Part shown: positions 50,876-60,766 of the stretch, in pieces
Layout: the number at the start of each line of letters is the position of its first letter
Position numbering within the stretch: position 1 is the first letter of the stretch
NCBI RefSeq assembly: GCF_038443675.1
Contig: NZ_CP151762.1
Coordinates: 248,001 to 312,000, forward strand
DNA length: 64,000 bases
Reading direction: 5' to 3'
Origin: Yoonia sp. G8-12
GTDB lineage: Bacteria > Pseudomonadota > Alphaproteobacteria > Rhodobacterales > Rhodobacteraceae
Notes under the pieces: model-generated
The model's database searches: none
What the model was told of the DNA's origin: nothing
What the model saw: only the letters and a program-made list of their open reading frames with translations
Position numbers and translations under genes: made by a program

Positions 50876-53744
50876 GTGTCTCTCTTCTTCATTGTTGCAT
50901 TGCCATTCTTTGGCGCGTTGTTGCCGGGGCTGATGAATCCAGCGGGCAGATCCGCCTGCGCGGGCGTGACCTTTACCGTCACCCTGGCCGCCTTTGTTGG
51001 TTTGTTGACCAACTTGCCCGCCATCCTCGCAGGCGAGGTCGTGACGGCAGGCATCGACTGGATGCCAGCGCTTGGGCTGAATTTTACATTGATGCTTGAT
51101 AGCCTTGGCTTTTTCTTTGCCCTTCTGATCCTTGGTATTGGCCTTTTGATCATCGCATACGCGCGGCAGTATCTGAGCCGTAAGGACAACATGGGTGAGT
51201 TTTTTACCTATTTGCTGTTGTTCCAAGGCGCGATGGTTGGGATCGTTCTAAGCGATAACATTCTGCTTTTGCTGATTTTTTGGGAGCTGACCTCGCTCTC
51301 GTCCTTCCTGTTGATCGGTTTTGGAAACACCTTCCGGCTGGGCGTCAGGGCGCGCGGATGGCGCTGGCCGTGACTGGCATGGGCGGGCTTGCGATGATCG
51401 GCGGGATGCTGATCCTTGGTCAAATCGTGGGCAGTTATGACCTGAGTGTTATTTTGCAAAGCCGCGAGCTTATTCAGGCGGACCCGCTTTATCTACCAGC
51501 TTTGATCCTGATCCTGATAGGGTGTTTTGCGAAATCCGCCCAGTTCCCGTTTCATTTCTGGCTACCGCACGCGATGGCAGCACCTACACCGGTGTCTGCC
51601 TACCTGCACTCTGCCACGATGGTGAAAGCGGGTATTTTCCTGATGGCCCGGATGTGGCCGGTTCTGTCTGGGACCACCGAATGGTTTGTCATCGTGACAA
51701 CGGCGGGTTTGGTGACGATGGTGTTGGGGGCGGTGATCGCGCTGTTCAAACATGATCTCAAGGCCTTGCTTGCCTTTTCCACTGTCAGCCATCTGGGCCT
51801 GATTACCATGTTATTGGGAACGGGCACGGCGTTCGGTGCCATGGCGGCGGTTTTTCACATCCTGAACCATGCCACGTTCAAGGCGGCTTTATTCATGTCC
51901 GCGGGCATCATCGACCATGAGGCGCACACCCGCGATATCAGGCGCTTGGGGGGCTTGCGCAGCTTGATGCCTGTGACCTTTGTGATTGTGTCACTTGCGG
52001 CTTTGTCGATGGCTGGCATCCCTTTGCTTAACGGGTTTTTGTCCAAGGAAATGATGCTGGAAGAGGCCAACCACACGGTCCTGTTCAACAGCCCGTGGTT
52101 GGTTCCTGTGCTGGCAACGGTTGGCGCACTCTTTTCCGCGGCGTATTCCTTCCGGCTGATCAGCCATGTGTTCTTTGGTCCCGTGCGGGATGACTATCCG
52201 GCCAAGCCGCACGATCCGCCAGCCGGCATGTGGTTGCCGCCTGCGTTGCTGATTATTCCCGTCGTGCTGATTGGTGTGGCCCCGTTCCTGGCCGAGCCAT
52301 TCGTGAAACTGGTGACAGCTGCGGTGCTGGGCGATGCGGCTGAAATGCCCTCAGCGCATCTGAAACTCTGGCATGGCTTGGTGCCCGCGCTTTATATGTC
52401 GATCATCGCTGTTGTTGGCGGTTTGACGATGCTGGCGGTCTTCAAACCTGCCTTGCGCGTTTGGGATGCTTTGCCGCGTCCAGAGGCGAAAACAATCTTT
52501 GACGCGATTGTTGCTGCAACAGTCAAGCTGGCTCAGACTTTGGTTCTGCCGCTGCACAATGGCGCTTTCACCCGCTATGCCGCCATTGGCACCGTCACAA
52601 TTGTTGTCGCCAGCTATTATGCTTGGGCGACAGGTACAGTGGGTGCGCCGATGCATGCGATGCAAACGGCCGATCCTGTGCTGATTTCAGGGTGGGGGAT
52701 GCTGGTCGCGGCAACAATCGGCATGGTATTCTTGCACCGCAACCGGTTCTTGTCGCTGATCCTGATGGGGATCGTGGGTCTGATGGTGTCGATCGGGTTT
52801 GTGTTCCTCAGCGCCCCGGATCTTGCGATGACACAGTTCACGGTCGAGGTGGTGACGATCATCTTGATGTTGCTTGCCTTGAACTTCCTGCCCAATCGGA
52901 CCCCGATTGAAAGCACCGTGCTGCGCCGGATGCGGGATGTGGCGGTCGCCGTCGCCGGTGGATTGGCAAGTTTCGGGCTGGCTTATTACTACATCCTGCG
53001 TGATCCGGTAAGCACGTCGATCTCTGAATTCCATTTGGAAAATTCCTACAAAGGTGGCGGCGGTACCAATGTGGTCAACGTTATTCTTGTCGACTTCCGT
53101 GGCTTTGATACATTTGGCGAAATCATCGTGCTGAGCATCGCGGCCTTGCTGATCTATGCCTTGACCGAGTCCTTGCTGGATGGCCCAGTCCGCGCGCGCC
53201 TGTTGAACCGCAAGCCCGACCAACCGCAGGCTGGCGGTGTGCACCCGATGATGATGGTGGTTCTGACCCGTGTGATGATGCCCGTCGTGATGATGGTGGG
53301 CTTTTACATTTTCCTGAGCGGTCACAACGAACCGGGCGGTGGTTTTATCGCCGGTTTGATCGTCTCGATCGGTGTGGTGATGCAATATATGGCTAGCGGC
53401 TTTTCGTGGGCATCGGCACGGTTGCGTTATCCCTATCACGGTGTGATCGGGGCGGGGGTTCTTGTTGCGGGGCTCACGGGGATCGGTGCATGGTTTGTCG
53501 ATAGACCTTTCCTGACCTCGGATTTCACTTATGTGCGCATTCCACCTTTCGAGAAATTCGAACTGGCCACAGCGGCCTTGTTCGATGTGGGCGTGTTTCT
53601 ATCGGTTGTAGGTGCGGTGATGCTGTCTCTTGAAAGCTTCTCGCGACTGGCGCGTCGCACTGAGTCCATTGAAAACGAAGATCCGATGGATATTGATCCG
53701 TCGAAACAAGATTTGCCTCCTCAGGCGACGCAGGGGGCGTGTAA
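50876..53744 (+). CDS. mnhA: Mrp Na+/H+ antiporter subunit A (with fused MnhB-type domain), frame broken at 51319
   Basis: Largest subunit of the Mrp/Mnh cation antiporter, homologous to NuoL. Landmarks: LLIFWELTSLSSFLLIGF, ARMALAVTGMGGLAMIGG, FPFHFWLPHAMAAPTPVSAYLHSATMVKAG (a long match; key residues His and Lys are present) and a C-terminal MnhB-like domain with GHNEPGGGFIAGL. The frame shifts at the T4 run 51319-51322; one added T joins IGF to WKHLPAGRQ. A second problem is at the G5 run 53733-53737: as printed the frame runs into mnhC, but one added G gives a TAA at 53742 just before the mnhC ATG. With both corrections the protein has about 956 residues. Start is GTG 50876 behind GGGAG. 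Confidence 0.9.
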
Positions 53745-53745
53745 G

Positions 53746-54102
53746 ATGGAATTTCTGATCGCATCTGCCATCGGCGTCATGACCGCCGCCGGGATCTATC
53801 TTGTGCTGCGGTTGCGGACGTTCCCGGTGATCTTGGGGATCTCGCTGCTGACGTATGCCGTGAACGTGTTCTTGTTCACGTCGGGCCGTGTCATTCCCGG
53901 TGCGCCGCCTGTGTTGCGGGATACTGTCACGACCTATACCGATCCGCTGCCACAGGCGCTGGTTCTGACCGCGATTGTGATTTCGTTCGGTATGACCGCC
54001 GTCGTGGTGATGATGGGGCTGGGGGCTTTCCTTGGGTCCGATGACGATCATGTCGATGATCAACCCCAGACACCCCAAGACAAGCCGGAGGGTTCAGCAT
54101 GA
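53746..54102 (+). CDS. mnhC: Mrp Na+/H+ antiporter subunit C
   Basis: 118 residues, three helices, NuoK homologue. It opens with MEFLIASAIGVMTAAGIY, then LRTFPVILGISLLTYAVN and the last helix ALVLTAIVISFGMTA, all standard for MnhC. As printed, the reading frame is continuous with mnhA and would make a fusion; the ATG at 53746 preceded by TAA in the corrected mnhA frame suggests a normal separate gene. It overlaps mnhD by four bases. Confidence 0.85.
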   Translation: MEFLIASAIGVMTAAGIYLVLRLRTFPVILGISLLTYAVNVFLFTSGRVIPGAPPVLRDTVTTYTDPLPQALVLTAIVISFGMTAVVVMMGLGAFLGSDDDHVDDQPQTPQDKPEGSA

Positions 54103-55639
54103 CCCATTGGCTCATTGCACCGATTATATTGCCCGCGATGCTGGCGCCTTTCATCGTCTTGGCGGCGCGCTATCACATTGGCATTCAACGGGTATTCTCG
54201 ATCGCGGGTGTTTTGATCCTGGTTGCGATTTCTGGCGGTTTGGCTTGGGCCACGTCTGACGGGACTGTCATGCTGTATCAATTGGGCAATTGGTCCGCAC
54301 CTTTCGGGATCGTCTTGGTGGGTGATCAGTTATCGACGATGATGATCCTGCTCACGTCGATTTTGGCGCTGTTTGTCTTGATTTACGCGGTCAGTTCCGG
54401 TTGGGATAATCGCGGCTGGCATTTTCATGCACTGTTCCAGTTTCAGTTGATGGGGATATTGGGTGCCTTCCTGACAGGTGACCTTTTCAACCTATTCGTA
54501 TTCTTCGAAGTGCTGCTGATTGCTTCATACGGTCTGATGATCCATGCGGGCGGCACCGTGCGCCTGCGCGCCGGTGTCCAGTATGTGCTGTTCAACCTGA
54601 TCGGATCGACGCTGTTCCTGTTCGCGCTGGGCGCGATTTACGCGGAAACCGGTACGCTCAACATGGCTGATCTGGCCAATCGGGTCACGCTGATCGGCGC
54701 GGAAGAAACCGTAGGTATTCGCGTTGCCGCCGTGCTGCTGTTGCTGGTGTTTGCGATCAAGGCGGCCTTGGTGCCACTGCATTTCTGGCTACCTTCCAGC
54801 TATGCCGAAGCGCCAGCACCGGTCGCGGCACTCTTTGCGATTATGACGAAAGTGGGGGCCTATGCGATCATTCGGGTCTATACCCTGATTTTCCCCCTGA
54901 TCTTGAGGTGACTGCCGGGCTGCATGACACGTGGTTGCTGCCTGCGGCACTGGTGTCGCTGGCGATTGGCATGGTGGGGGTTTTGGCAGCCAAGCGCTTT
55001 GATCGGTTGGTTGCCTTTTCGATCATTGGATCGATGGGCATGGTCATGGTGTCAATTGCCCTTTTCACGCCCGAAGGGATAGCCGCTGCCCTTTACTATA
55101 TCATCCATTCAACGTTTGCAGGGGCGGCTTTGTTCCTGATTGTCGACTTGGTGCGATCCAGTCGTGCCAACCTTGATCTGACGACACAAGCACCTGTGGC
55201 CGGTGCAACATTCACGGCCAGTCTGTTCTTTGTCGCGGCGATTGCCATGGCCGGACTGCCGCCATTGTCAGGGTTTTTGGGAAAGCTTCTGGTGCTCGAT
55301 GCAGCTTTCGGCACGGACCACATGGTTTGGATTTGGGCCGTTGTGCTTGGGTCCAGCCTGATCAGCATTGTGGGGTTTGCGCGCGCTGGCAGCGTGTTGT
55401 TCTGGAAGGCGCAAACCATTGACGCACCCGCCGACACCGTCAAACCGGCCCCTCCGGCGACAATGTCTTATGTGGCGATAGGCGGATTGATCACGCTCTT
55501 GGCGCTGCATACTGTTTTCGCAGGTCAGGTGCATCAGTACACGACCGCAATTGCGGCGCAGTTATTTGACCCTGCACCCTATATCAGCACGGTCATCGAG
55601 ACACCGGGTAAACTCAGCAAACCTACGGAGGATCATTGA
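54099..55639 (+). CDS. mnhD: Mrp Na+/H+ antiporter subunit D, frame broken at 54893
   Basis: Second NuoN/L-like proton-channel subunit. Landmarks are LTGDLFNLFVFFEVLLIASYGLM, IKAALVPLHFWLPSSYAEAPAPV (key Lys and His present) and, in the second piece, LAAKRFDRLVAFSIIGSMG and AGLPPLSGFLGKL. The first frame stops at 54911. One added C in the C5 run 54893-54897 joins IFPP to DLEVTAGLHDT, giving about 513 residues, the normal length. The four-base overlap that appears at 54908 is therefore accidental. Start ATG overlaps mnhC. Confidence 0.9.
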
Positions 55640-55640
55640 C

Positions 55641-56141
55641 ATGGCACGCGCGCTTCATTGGTTGATCCCGCATCCGCTTTTGACACTGATCCTGACGATT
55701 GTCTGGATGCTGCTGCAAAACGAAATCTCGGCAGGGATGATTGTTTTCGGGTTTATTCTGGGCATCATCATCCCATGGGGGACATCCGTGTGGTGGCCCG
55801 ACACGCCCAATAGCTTTCGCGTTGGCAAGATGGGCAGCTTCATTGTTGTCGTGATCTGGGACATTATCGTGGCCAATATCGAAGTGGCCTGGATCGTGCT
55901 GACCGTGCCAACCTCCAAATTGAAACCGGCTTGGATTGTGGTGCCGCTGGAATTGCGCGAGCCGGAAGCCATTACCATGCTTGCAGGCACAATCACGCTG
56001 ACACCCGGTACTGTTTCGGCGGATCTTGCCAGCAACGGGCGCAGCCTGCTGGTGCATGTGTTGCACACCGATGATCCCGATGCTGTGCGTGATGATATCA
56101 TTACCCGCTATGAGGCACGACTATTGGAGATATTTGCATGA
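55641..56141 (+). CDS. mnhE: Mrp Na+/H+ antiporter subunit E
   Basis: 166 residues, two or three N-terminal helices and a soluble C-terminus. Motifs IPHPLLTLILT, GFILGIIIPW and ITLTPGTVSADL, together with LLVHVLHTDDP, are diagnostic of MnhE. ATG 55641 is preferred because GGAGG is positioned upstream and the protein starts with the family's MARALHWL-like beginning. It lies one base after mnhD and overlaps mnhF (ATGA). Confidence 0.93.
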   Translation: MARALHWLIPHPLLTLILTIVWMLLQNEISAGMIVFGFILGIIIPWGTSVWWPDTPNSFRVGKMGSFIVVVIWDIIVANIEVAWIVLTVPTSKLKPAWIVVPLELREPEAITMLAGTITLTPGTVSADLASNGRSLLVHVLHTDDPDAVRDDIITRYEARLLEIFA

Positions 56142-56425
56142 TCCTTGCGACACAGTTTCTGAATATCGCCTTGATGATTACCTTTTTGGCACTCGCGTTG
56201 GGGCAGGTGATGTCGATGGTGCGTCTGGTCTTGGGGCCCACCTCGGGCGACCGGGTGCTTGCGCTTGATACAATGGTGATCAACGCGCTGGGTCTGGTGA
56301 TTGTGCTGGGTATCTACAAGGGCGTGCAGATCTATTTTGAGGTGGCTTTGCTGATCGCGATGTTGGGTTTTGTTTCAACTGTCGCTTTGGCACGCTTTAT
56401 TTTGCGGGGGGATATCATCGAATGA
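56138..56425 (+). CDS. mnhF: Mrp Na+/H+ antiporter subunit F
   Basis: 95 residues with three helices. The conserved segment VRLVLGPTSGDRVLALDTM follows helix 1, with an Asp in the membrane-facing second helix start as in all MnhF proteins. Four-base overlaps with mnhE and mnhG. Part of the compact membrane module completed by mnhG. Confidence 0.93.
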   Translation: MILATQFLNIALMITFLALALGQVMSMVRLVLGPTSGDRVLALDTMVINALGLVIVLGIYKGVQIYFEVALLIAMLGFVSTVALARFILRGDIIE

Positions 56426-56793
56426 CCGCACAGATTATCGGAACCTATTTCGTTTGCCTGTCATTGATCATCGGGTCTGGCTTTGTGCTGGTCGGTGCCA
56501 TTGGTTTGTTGAAATTCAACGACCCGATGACGCGCCTGCATGCCCCGACAAAGGTGGGGACTGTGGGCATCGGCATGTTGCTGATCGCGTCGATCATCCA
56601 TTCGTTCGACATCGGTCAGCCGTCAACACATGAGCTTTTGATCATGGCTTTCCTGTTTGTGACGGCGCCGATCTCTGCGAATTTCATCGGGAAGGTGAAC
56701 ATTCATCGCCGGGCGTGTGACACACCGCCCCCACCTGCAGATGGTGATACGTGGTCGACACTTGATGTCCCTGAACCAGAGAACGAAAACTGA
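56422..56793 (+). CDS. mnhG: Mrp Na+/H+ antiporter subunit G
   Basis: 123 residues, three helices, then a polar tail of about 35 residues. LVGAIGLLKFNDPMTRLHAPTKVGTVGIG is the MnhG hallmark region (Leu-Lys-Phe, Asp and His-Ala-Pro positions). End of the six-gene mnhACDEFG operon, which exchanges Na+ (or K+) for H+ and maintains pH and salt homeostasis. The stop is 38 bases from the stop of the convergent yeeE gene. Confidence 0.93.
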   Translation: MTAQIIGTYFVCLSLIIGSGFVLVGAIGLLKFNDPMTRLHAPTKVGTVGIGMLLIASIIHSFDIGQPSTHELLIMAFLFVTAPISANFIGKVNIHRRACDTPPPPADGDTWSTLDVPEPENEN

Positions 56794-56831
56794 CCACGAC
56801 CGGAAGGATATATGCCCCTGACGCGTGCAGC

Positions 56832-57875
56832 TTATGCGACCAGCGGGTGACGTGCGCGCAGGCCCAGTCGCGCGGTCAACAGAGCCCCCGCCACGATGCT
56901 TGCAAGAGCGAGCAGTCCTGCCACGCTGAGCGTTGCAGATCCGCTAAGTCCCGCACCCACGGTACAACCGCCAGCAAGAACCCCACCAGCACCCATCAGG
57001 CCAGCGCCTGCGGCATAGCGTAGGAATTGTGGTGCGGCCTCGAAACCGACAAGCTTTAGTTCACCACGCACCGCAGCGCTCAGGAAACTGCCAAACAAAA
57101 CACCACCAACAAGGCCGGTTCCAAATCCTGCGGGAATGGAGGTCGATGCAATTGTCCAAAATAGCGTGTCAGACCAAGGCAAAGTGAACGCTACTGATTG
57201 GACTGCCAATGGCTCGAATTCGTCGAAAAGCAGGACACTGGTGGTTGCCCACCCCAGCACCGGGACAAGGCCAATGATAACGCCAGAGACAATGTCGCGC
57301 CAAGACGGCTTGAACCGGTGAATAAGGTAGATCGCCAGAACGGCCATCACCGCAGATGCAGCCGGAGCACCCATCGGCAGTTCACTGAATGACCCGAAAG
57401 ACAACGTTGTCGAAACAGATCCCAGCGCGACGCGCAAAGGCGCCAAAACGCCTTTCAAAGTTGCATGTGCGACAACTGCAAAGATAATCAAGACGGTCAC
57501 AGCCCGCAGATTGCCGGTGGCACTCAGAACCGTAAGGCGCGACGCACAGCCGCGTGTCAGGACCATTCCCGCGCCGAACGCAACGCCGCCCAAGATGATC
57601 GCCAGAAACGGCAATTCGGGGTCAAGATAGCGATGTCCGCCCAAATCGACGTAGCCCCATCTGCTCGCCAAGAAAAAACCGATGATGGCAGATGCGAGTG
57701 CGACCATCCACGTAGCGCCGGCAGAGCCACGCTCTTCGCTCTCACCGGCAATGGCGCGCCGCAGGCAAAACCGCGAGACCTGTGCCGCGATCCCGAAGAC
57801 CGCCCCGATCACCAAGCCGAAAATCACTTGCATCGTACGGGCATCAAGACCCCAATCTAAGATTTCCAGCAGCAT
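56832..57875 (-). CDS. YeeE/YedE family transporter, full length
   Basis: 347 residues, ten or so helices arranged as two pseudo-repeats. Each repeat has a conserved Cys motif: TRGCASRLTVLSATGNLRA near residue 110 and GGCTVGAGLSG near residue 305; a third Cys is in SRFCLRRA near the N-terminus. This is the TsuA-like layout used to pass thiosulfate or related sulfur compounds through the inner membrane. It is monocistronic as far as visible. An inverted-repeat element related to that upstream of the MBL operon lies about 90 bases before the ATG. Confidence 0.9.
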   Translation of the reverse strand: MLLEILDWGLDARTMQVIFGLVIGAVFGIAAQVSRFCLRRAIAGESEERGSAGATWMVALASAIIGFFLASRWGYVDLGGHRYLDPELPFLAIILGGVAFGAGMVLTRGCASRLTVLSATGNLRAVTVLIIFAVVAHATLKGVLAPLRVALGSVSTTLSFGSFSELPMGAPAASAVMAVLAIYLIHRFKPSWRDIVSGVIIGLVPVLGWATTSVLLFDEFEPLAVQSVAFTLPWSDTLFWTIASTSIPAGFGTGLVGGVLFGSFLSAAVRGELKLVGFEAAPQFLRYAAGAGLMGAGGVLAGGCTVGAGLSGSATLSVAGLLALASIVAGALLTARLGLRARHPLVA

Positions 57876-58784
57876 GACAAATCCCCTTTTCGCAGGAGGT
57901 GGATATCGTTTCTGTTTGAGGATGTGTCAAACGGGATTAACGGAACGAAAGCGTTCTGAATGGCGCATATTCGGAATACTATTCTGGTTTTGGATGGATT
58001 TTGAATTGAAACCATTTCGGGGTGGCGATACGCCGTACCATTATTCCTAATCGCGTGCTTGGGTGCTTTGAGCGCCATTCACTCCGTCAACGCTCTCTTG
58101 TATAGATGATCTGTCACCTTCAGAGATGAAACAGCAGGCCGTTGCAGTGTGACAAACGAAACTTGTGATTGTCTGACATACGACACCGTGATGAAAATTC
58201 GATGAAATGCCCGCTTACCCACCACCTTATCGGTCGAGATATTCGCCATGGTCCACACAAAGGTATGGGGACCATAAGTTCGGGGGCCGTATGGCGCATC
58301 TTGGGGAAACTGGTTTCAGGATGCGATACAAGCGTTTGGAAGCATCATTCCTACGGTACACTTTTCAAAAATAGTGGCCTCACCACTTGGCTACATCCCA
58401 TCAGCGAGGGGCTAGATGCGGCGAAGGCGGTGGGCCGCTGGGGCGACGGGATTTGAGCCTAGTGCCCTGTGTCCTTTTCTGAAGGAAAGTCTCTGCCGCC
58501 TGGGGGGTGGCCCCTGACCGACGGAACCAGGCATTCGCTCGGGGGGGCGAGGTCCGCTGGACGGGACAAAGATGCCTTTGAATATACCTAGCTTCTGGCA
58601 AACATGCCGTGTTCATCATCCATCCGAAATCATTGGTTTCACGTTCCCTGATTACCAGCCAGCATTAAGTGTTCCCAAAAAGCCAGAAACTTTCGAGAAA
58701 ATGGACTGTTTTGAGAGATGCAAGGCAGTTTTTCCCGATTTGTGTGATACAAATCGTGGTTCGTAGGTGTCTTGATCGAATTGG
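57876..58784. other. Gene-poor interval between yeeE and the Gtr-like operon
   Basis: About 900 bases. The left 200 bases hold the upstream region of yeeE. No protein gene can be supported: the open frames lack ribosome sites and similarity to anything I know. A GC-rich block at about 58420-58560 contrasts with AT-rich flanks and contains possible hairpins; it resembles neither a complete tRNA nor a known riboswitch. Part of the interval may be the scar of a lost element. Confidence 0.4.
57966..57984. promoter_or_regulatory. Inverted repeat upstream of yeeE
   Basis: The element GCATATTCGGAATACTATTC contains the perfect palindrome TATTC-G-GAATA (57968-57978). It shares the blocks CATATTCG and ATACTATTC (as GAATAGTAT on the other strand) with the repeat at 2492-2518. 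Recurrence before two sulfur-linked genes suggests a common repressor, perhaps of the BigR/SqrR type; this is inference. Confidence 0.4.
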
Positions 58785-59807
58785 ATGAAGTTCTTGGGGA
58801 AAGTTAAAGTTAGCATTGTTGTACCAGTATACGCCGGTGAGGCCTACCTTGAGCGTTTGATTGCAGAGATCGAAAAAGCGCGCCACGATTGGGAGGCGCA
58901 ACGCGCACCAGTAGAGATCTGTGAGCTCATCATGGTTAACGATGCTGCGCGCGATGGTTCTGCGGAAGTCATGGAATGTTTGGCTGCGACGCGGCCATGG
59001 ATCGTCATTTTAACGCTGTCGCGTAACTTTGGTCAGCATGCTGCGACAATTGCAGGTATACTGCACTCGTCTGGCGACTGGGTGGTGACGCTGGACGAAG
59101 ACATGCAACATCCACCCAGTCGTATCGAAGATCTATTGCGCACTGCAGTTAGAAAACAGGCAGATGTTGTTTATGCGCGTCCGACCTCAGCAATAGTCCA
59201 TGGCAAGGCCTGGCGGGATGGGTCATCGCGCTACTTTAAGCGATTTATGGAATGGTTGACGGGCAATCCGACATTACGTCTTGTAAATAGCTTTCGCTTG
59301 ATGCGGGGTGAGATAGCCCGGGCTACAGCCAGCGTGTGTAGTCACAATACCTATTTTGATATTGCACTATTCTGGTTCACTCAGCGTATCGAGGGTACGT
59401 CGATTGATCTGCATGACGAACGTTTTGCGGGCAGCGGCAAGAGCAGCTATAACTTCAAATCTCTGGTTAACCATGCGCAAAAAATGATGTTTTCCAGTCA
59501 GTTGCGGTTCTTGGCCCTCGGCATGTGGATTGGGATTGGTCTGTTTGCATTTTCTATTCTGTCAGGCGTTTACTTTACCTTGGTCCGCCTGATTGCGCCC
59601 GATGCCATCGGTGTTGAAGGTTGGACATCTTTGTTTGTTGTGCTGACGATGTCGGCGGGGCTGTTGGCGGCCATGCTGGGATTGTGCTTGCAATATCTCG
59701 CCACACTTGTGCTGAAAGCGCATGGGCGCCCAACGTTCTTTACCATCGACCGGTCCAGTGATCACAAGCTGCAAGATTGGTATTCCGCGCAGGACGAAGC
59801 TAGATGA
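58785..59807 (+). CDS. Family 2 glycosyltransferase, GtrB/ArnC-like
   Basis: 340 residues. Catalytic GT2 domain with VSIVVPVYAGEAYL, MVNDAARDGSAE, LSRNFGQHAATIAGI and the DxD-type LDEDMQHPP, then two C-terminal membrane helices (about 240-265 and 280-305). This layout is that of enzymes that load a sugar onto undecaprenyl phosphate (GtrB, ArnC, DPM1-like). It is the first of four genes, all joined by four-base ATGA overlaps, ending with a GtrA protein. The sugar is unknown. Confidence 0.9.
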   Translation: MKFLGKVKVSIVVPVYAGEAYLERLIAEIEKARHDWEAQRAPVEICELIMVNDAARDGSAEVMECLAATRPWIVILTLSRNFGQHAATIAGILHSSGDWVVTLDEDMQHPPSRIEDLLRTAVRKQADVVYARPTSAIVHGKAWRDGSSRYFKRFMEWLTGNPTLRLVNSFRLMRGEIARATASVCSHNTYFDIALFWFTQRIEGTSIDLHDERFAGSGKSSYNFKSLVNHAQKMMFSSQLRFLALGMWIGIGLFAFSILSGVYFTLVRLIAPDAIGVEGWTSLFVVLTMSAGLLAAMLGLCLQYLATLVLKAHGRPTFFTIDRSSDHKLQDWYSAQDEAR

Positions 59808-60766
59808 TTTTACTGGACTGGGGTCGGACAGCTGGGCACGCGCCAGGGGTTGCAGCGATCTTTGGGACGGGTTTGATCGGTGGCAATGCGGTTGGTGCAC
59901 TCCAGCGCAATCTAAGCCACGCACGCCTGCGTCACATGCCATGGGATTGGTCTTTGGACACCTCTGGGCAAGCCCAACAGATCGTACAAGCAGCGCGGAA
60001 TGTTTTGGAAGGGCAGGGGGACGCCGTCTTCACGACAATCTGGGCTGCCGGACGCAGCGGGTTCGGTACCGACGTCCAAGGCATGCAGGATGAGTTCGCA
60101 GCCCTTGAAAGTGTCGTCGATCTTGCACTTGATATCGGGGCAGATCTCCCGATCAACCGCCGTTGCTATATTCATTTGAGCTCTGCAGGCGGACTTTTCG
60201 AAGGCCAGACCTGTTGCGGGACAGATACGATGCCAAAGCCCTTGCGCCCTTACGGAGAGTACAAGCTCGCACAAGAGGCCTATATTCGGGATTGTATAGC
60301 ATTAGGCCGTCGCCATATTCTTCGTCCCAGCAGCGTCTACGGATATGCCCCCGGTGCACGGCGTGGATTGTTTGCAGTGCTCATCGCCAAAGCGCTACAG
60401 GGCCAGACTGCGACTATAATGGGGGCGCTGGGCACACAACGAGACTACGTTTTTGCGGATGATATTGGCCGTTTTATTGCTGATTTGGTGCACGATCACG
60501 CATCAGATCCCACAAGTGCTGGCCTCTCCACTTCACTTTTGGTGTCGGGGCGTCCTGCCACGATCTATGAGGTGATCGGTATGGTTCGGGATAGCTCAGG
60601 ACGACCTCTGTTTGTTGAGATCGACCCTCGTCCTGAAAATGCACGCCACAATACCTTTTTGCGCTCGGCACTACCCAGCGGTTTTAGACCGACAGGTCTC
60701 CAAGAAGGAATTGCGCTGACAGTGAGGGCCGTCAGCGGCGAGCGCTCTCAAGGAAAACTAATATGA
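59804..60766 (+). CDS. NAD-dependent sugar epimerase/dehydratase (extended SDR)
   Basis: 320 residues. Rossmann loop AAIFGTGLIGGNAVG (GxGxxGG form), IHLSSAGGLF with the catalytic Ser, and YGEYKLAQE with the Tyr-x3-Lys pair. The segment RPSSVYGYAPGARRGLF is typical of the C-terminal substrate domain. The spacing in the glycine loop is slightly unusual for the family. Lying between GtrB-like and membrane glycosyltransferase genes, it probably makes or modifies the sugar nucleotide used by this module. Overlaps both neighbours (ATGA). Confidence 0.85.
   Translation: MILLDWGRTAGHAPGVAAIFGTGLIGGNAVGALQRNLSHARLRHMPWDWSLDTSGQAQQIVQAARNVLEGQGDAVFTTIWAAGRSGFGTDVQGMQDEFAALESVVDLALDIGADLPINRRCYIHLSSAGGLFEGQTCCGTDTMPKPLRPYGEYKLAQEAYIRDCIALGRRHILRPSSVYGYAPGARRGLFAVLIAKALQGQTATIMGALGTQRDYVFADDIGRFIADLVHDHASDPTSAGLSTSLLVSGRPATIYEVIGMVRDSSGRPLFVEIDPRPENARHNTFLRSALPSGFRPTGLQEGIALTVRAVSGERSQGKLI

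Noticed and set aside
58169..58456. 95-residue frame in the yeeE-Gtr interval
   Set aside because: No ribosome site or known domain; crosses from AT-rich to GC-rich DNA without coding character.
58430..58530. Possible tRNA on the minus strand (a CTCAAATCCCG T-loop-like stretch and a TTCAGAA loop)
   Set aside because: The T-stem does not pair properly and no matching acceptor 5' arm exists; selenocysteine tRNA was considered and dismissed for the same reason.
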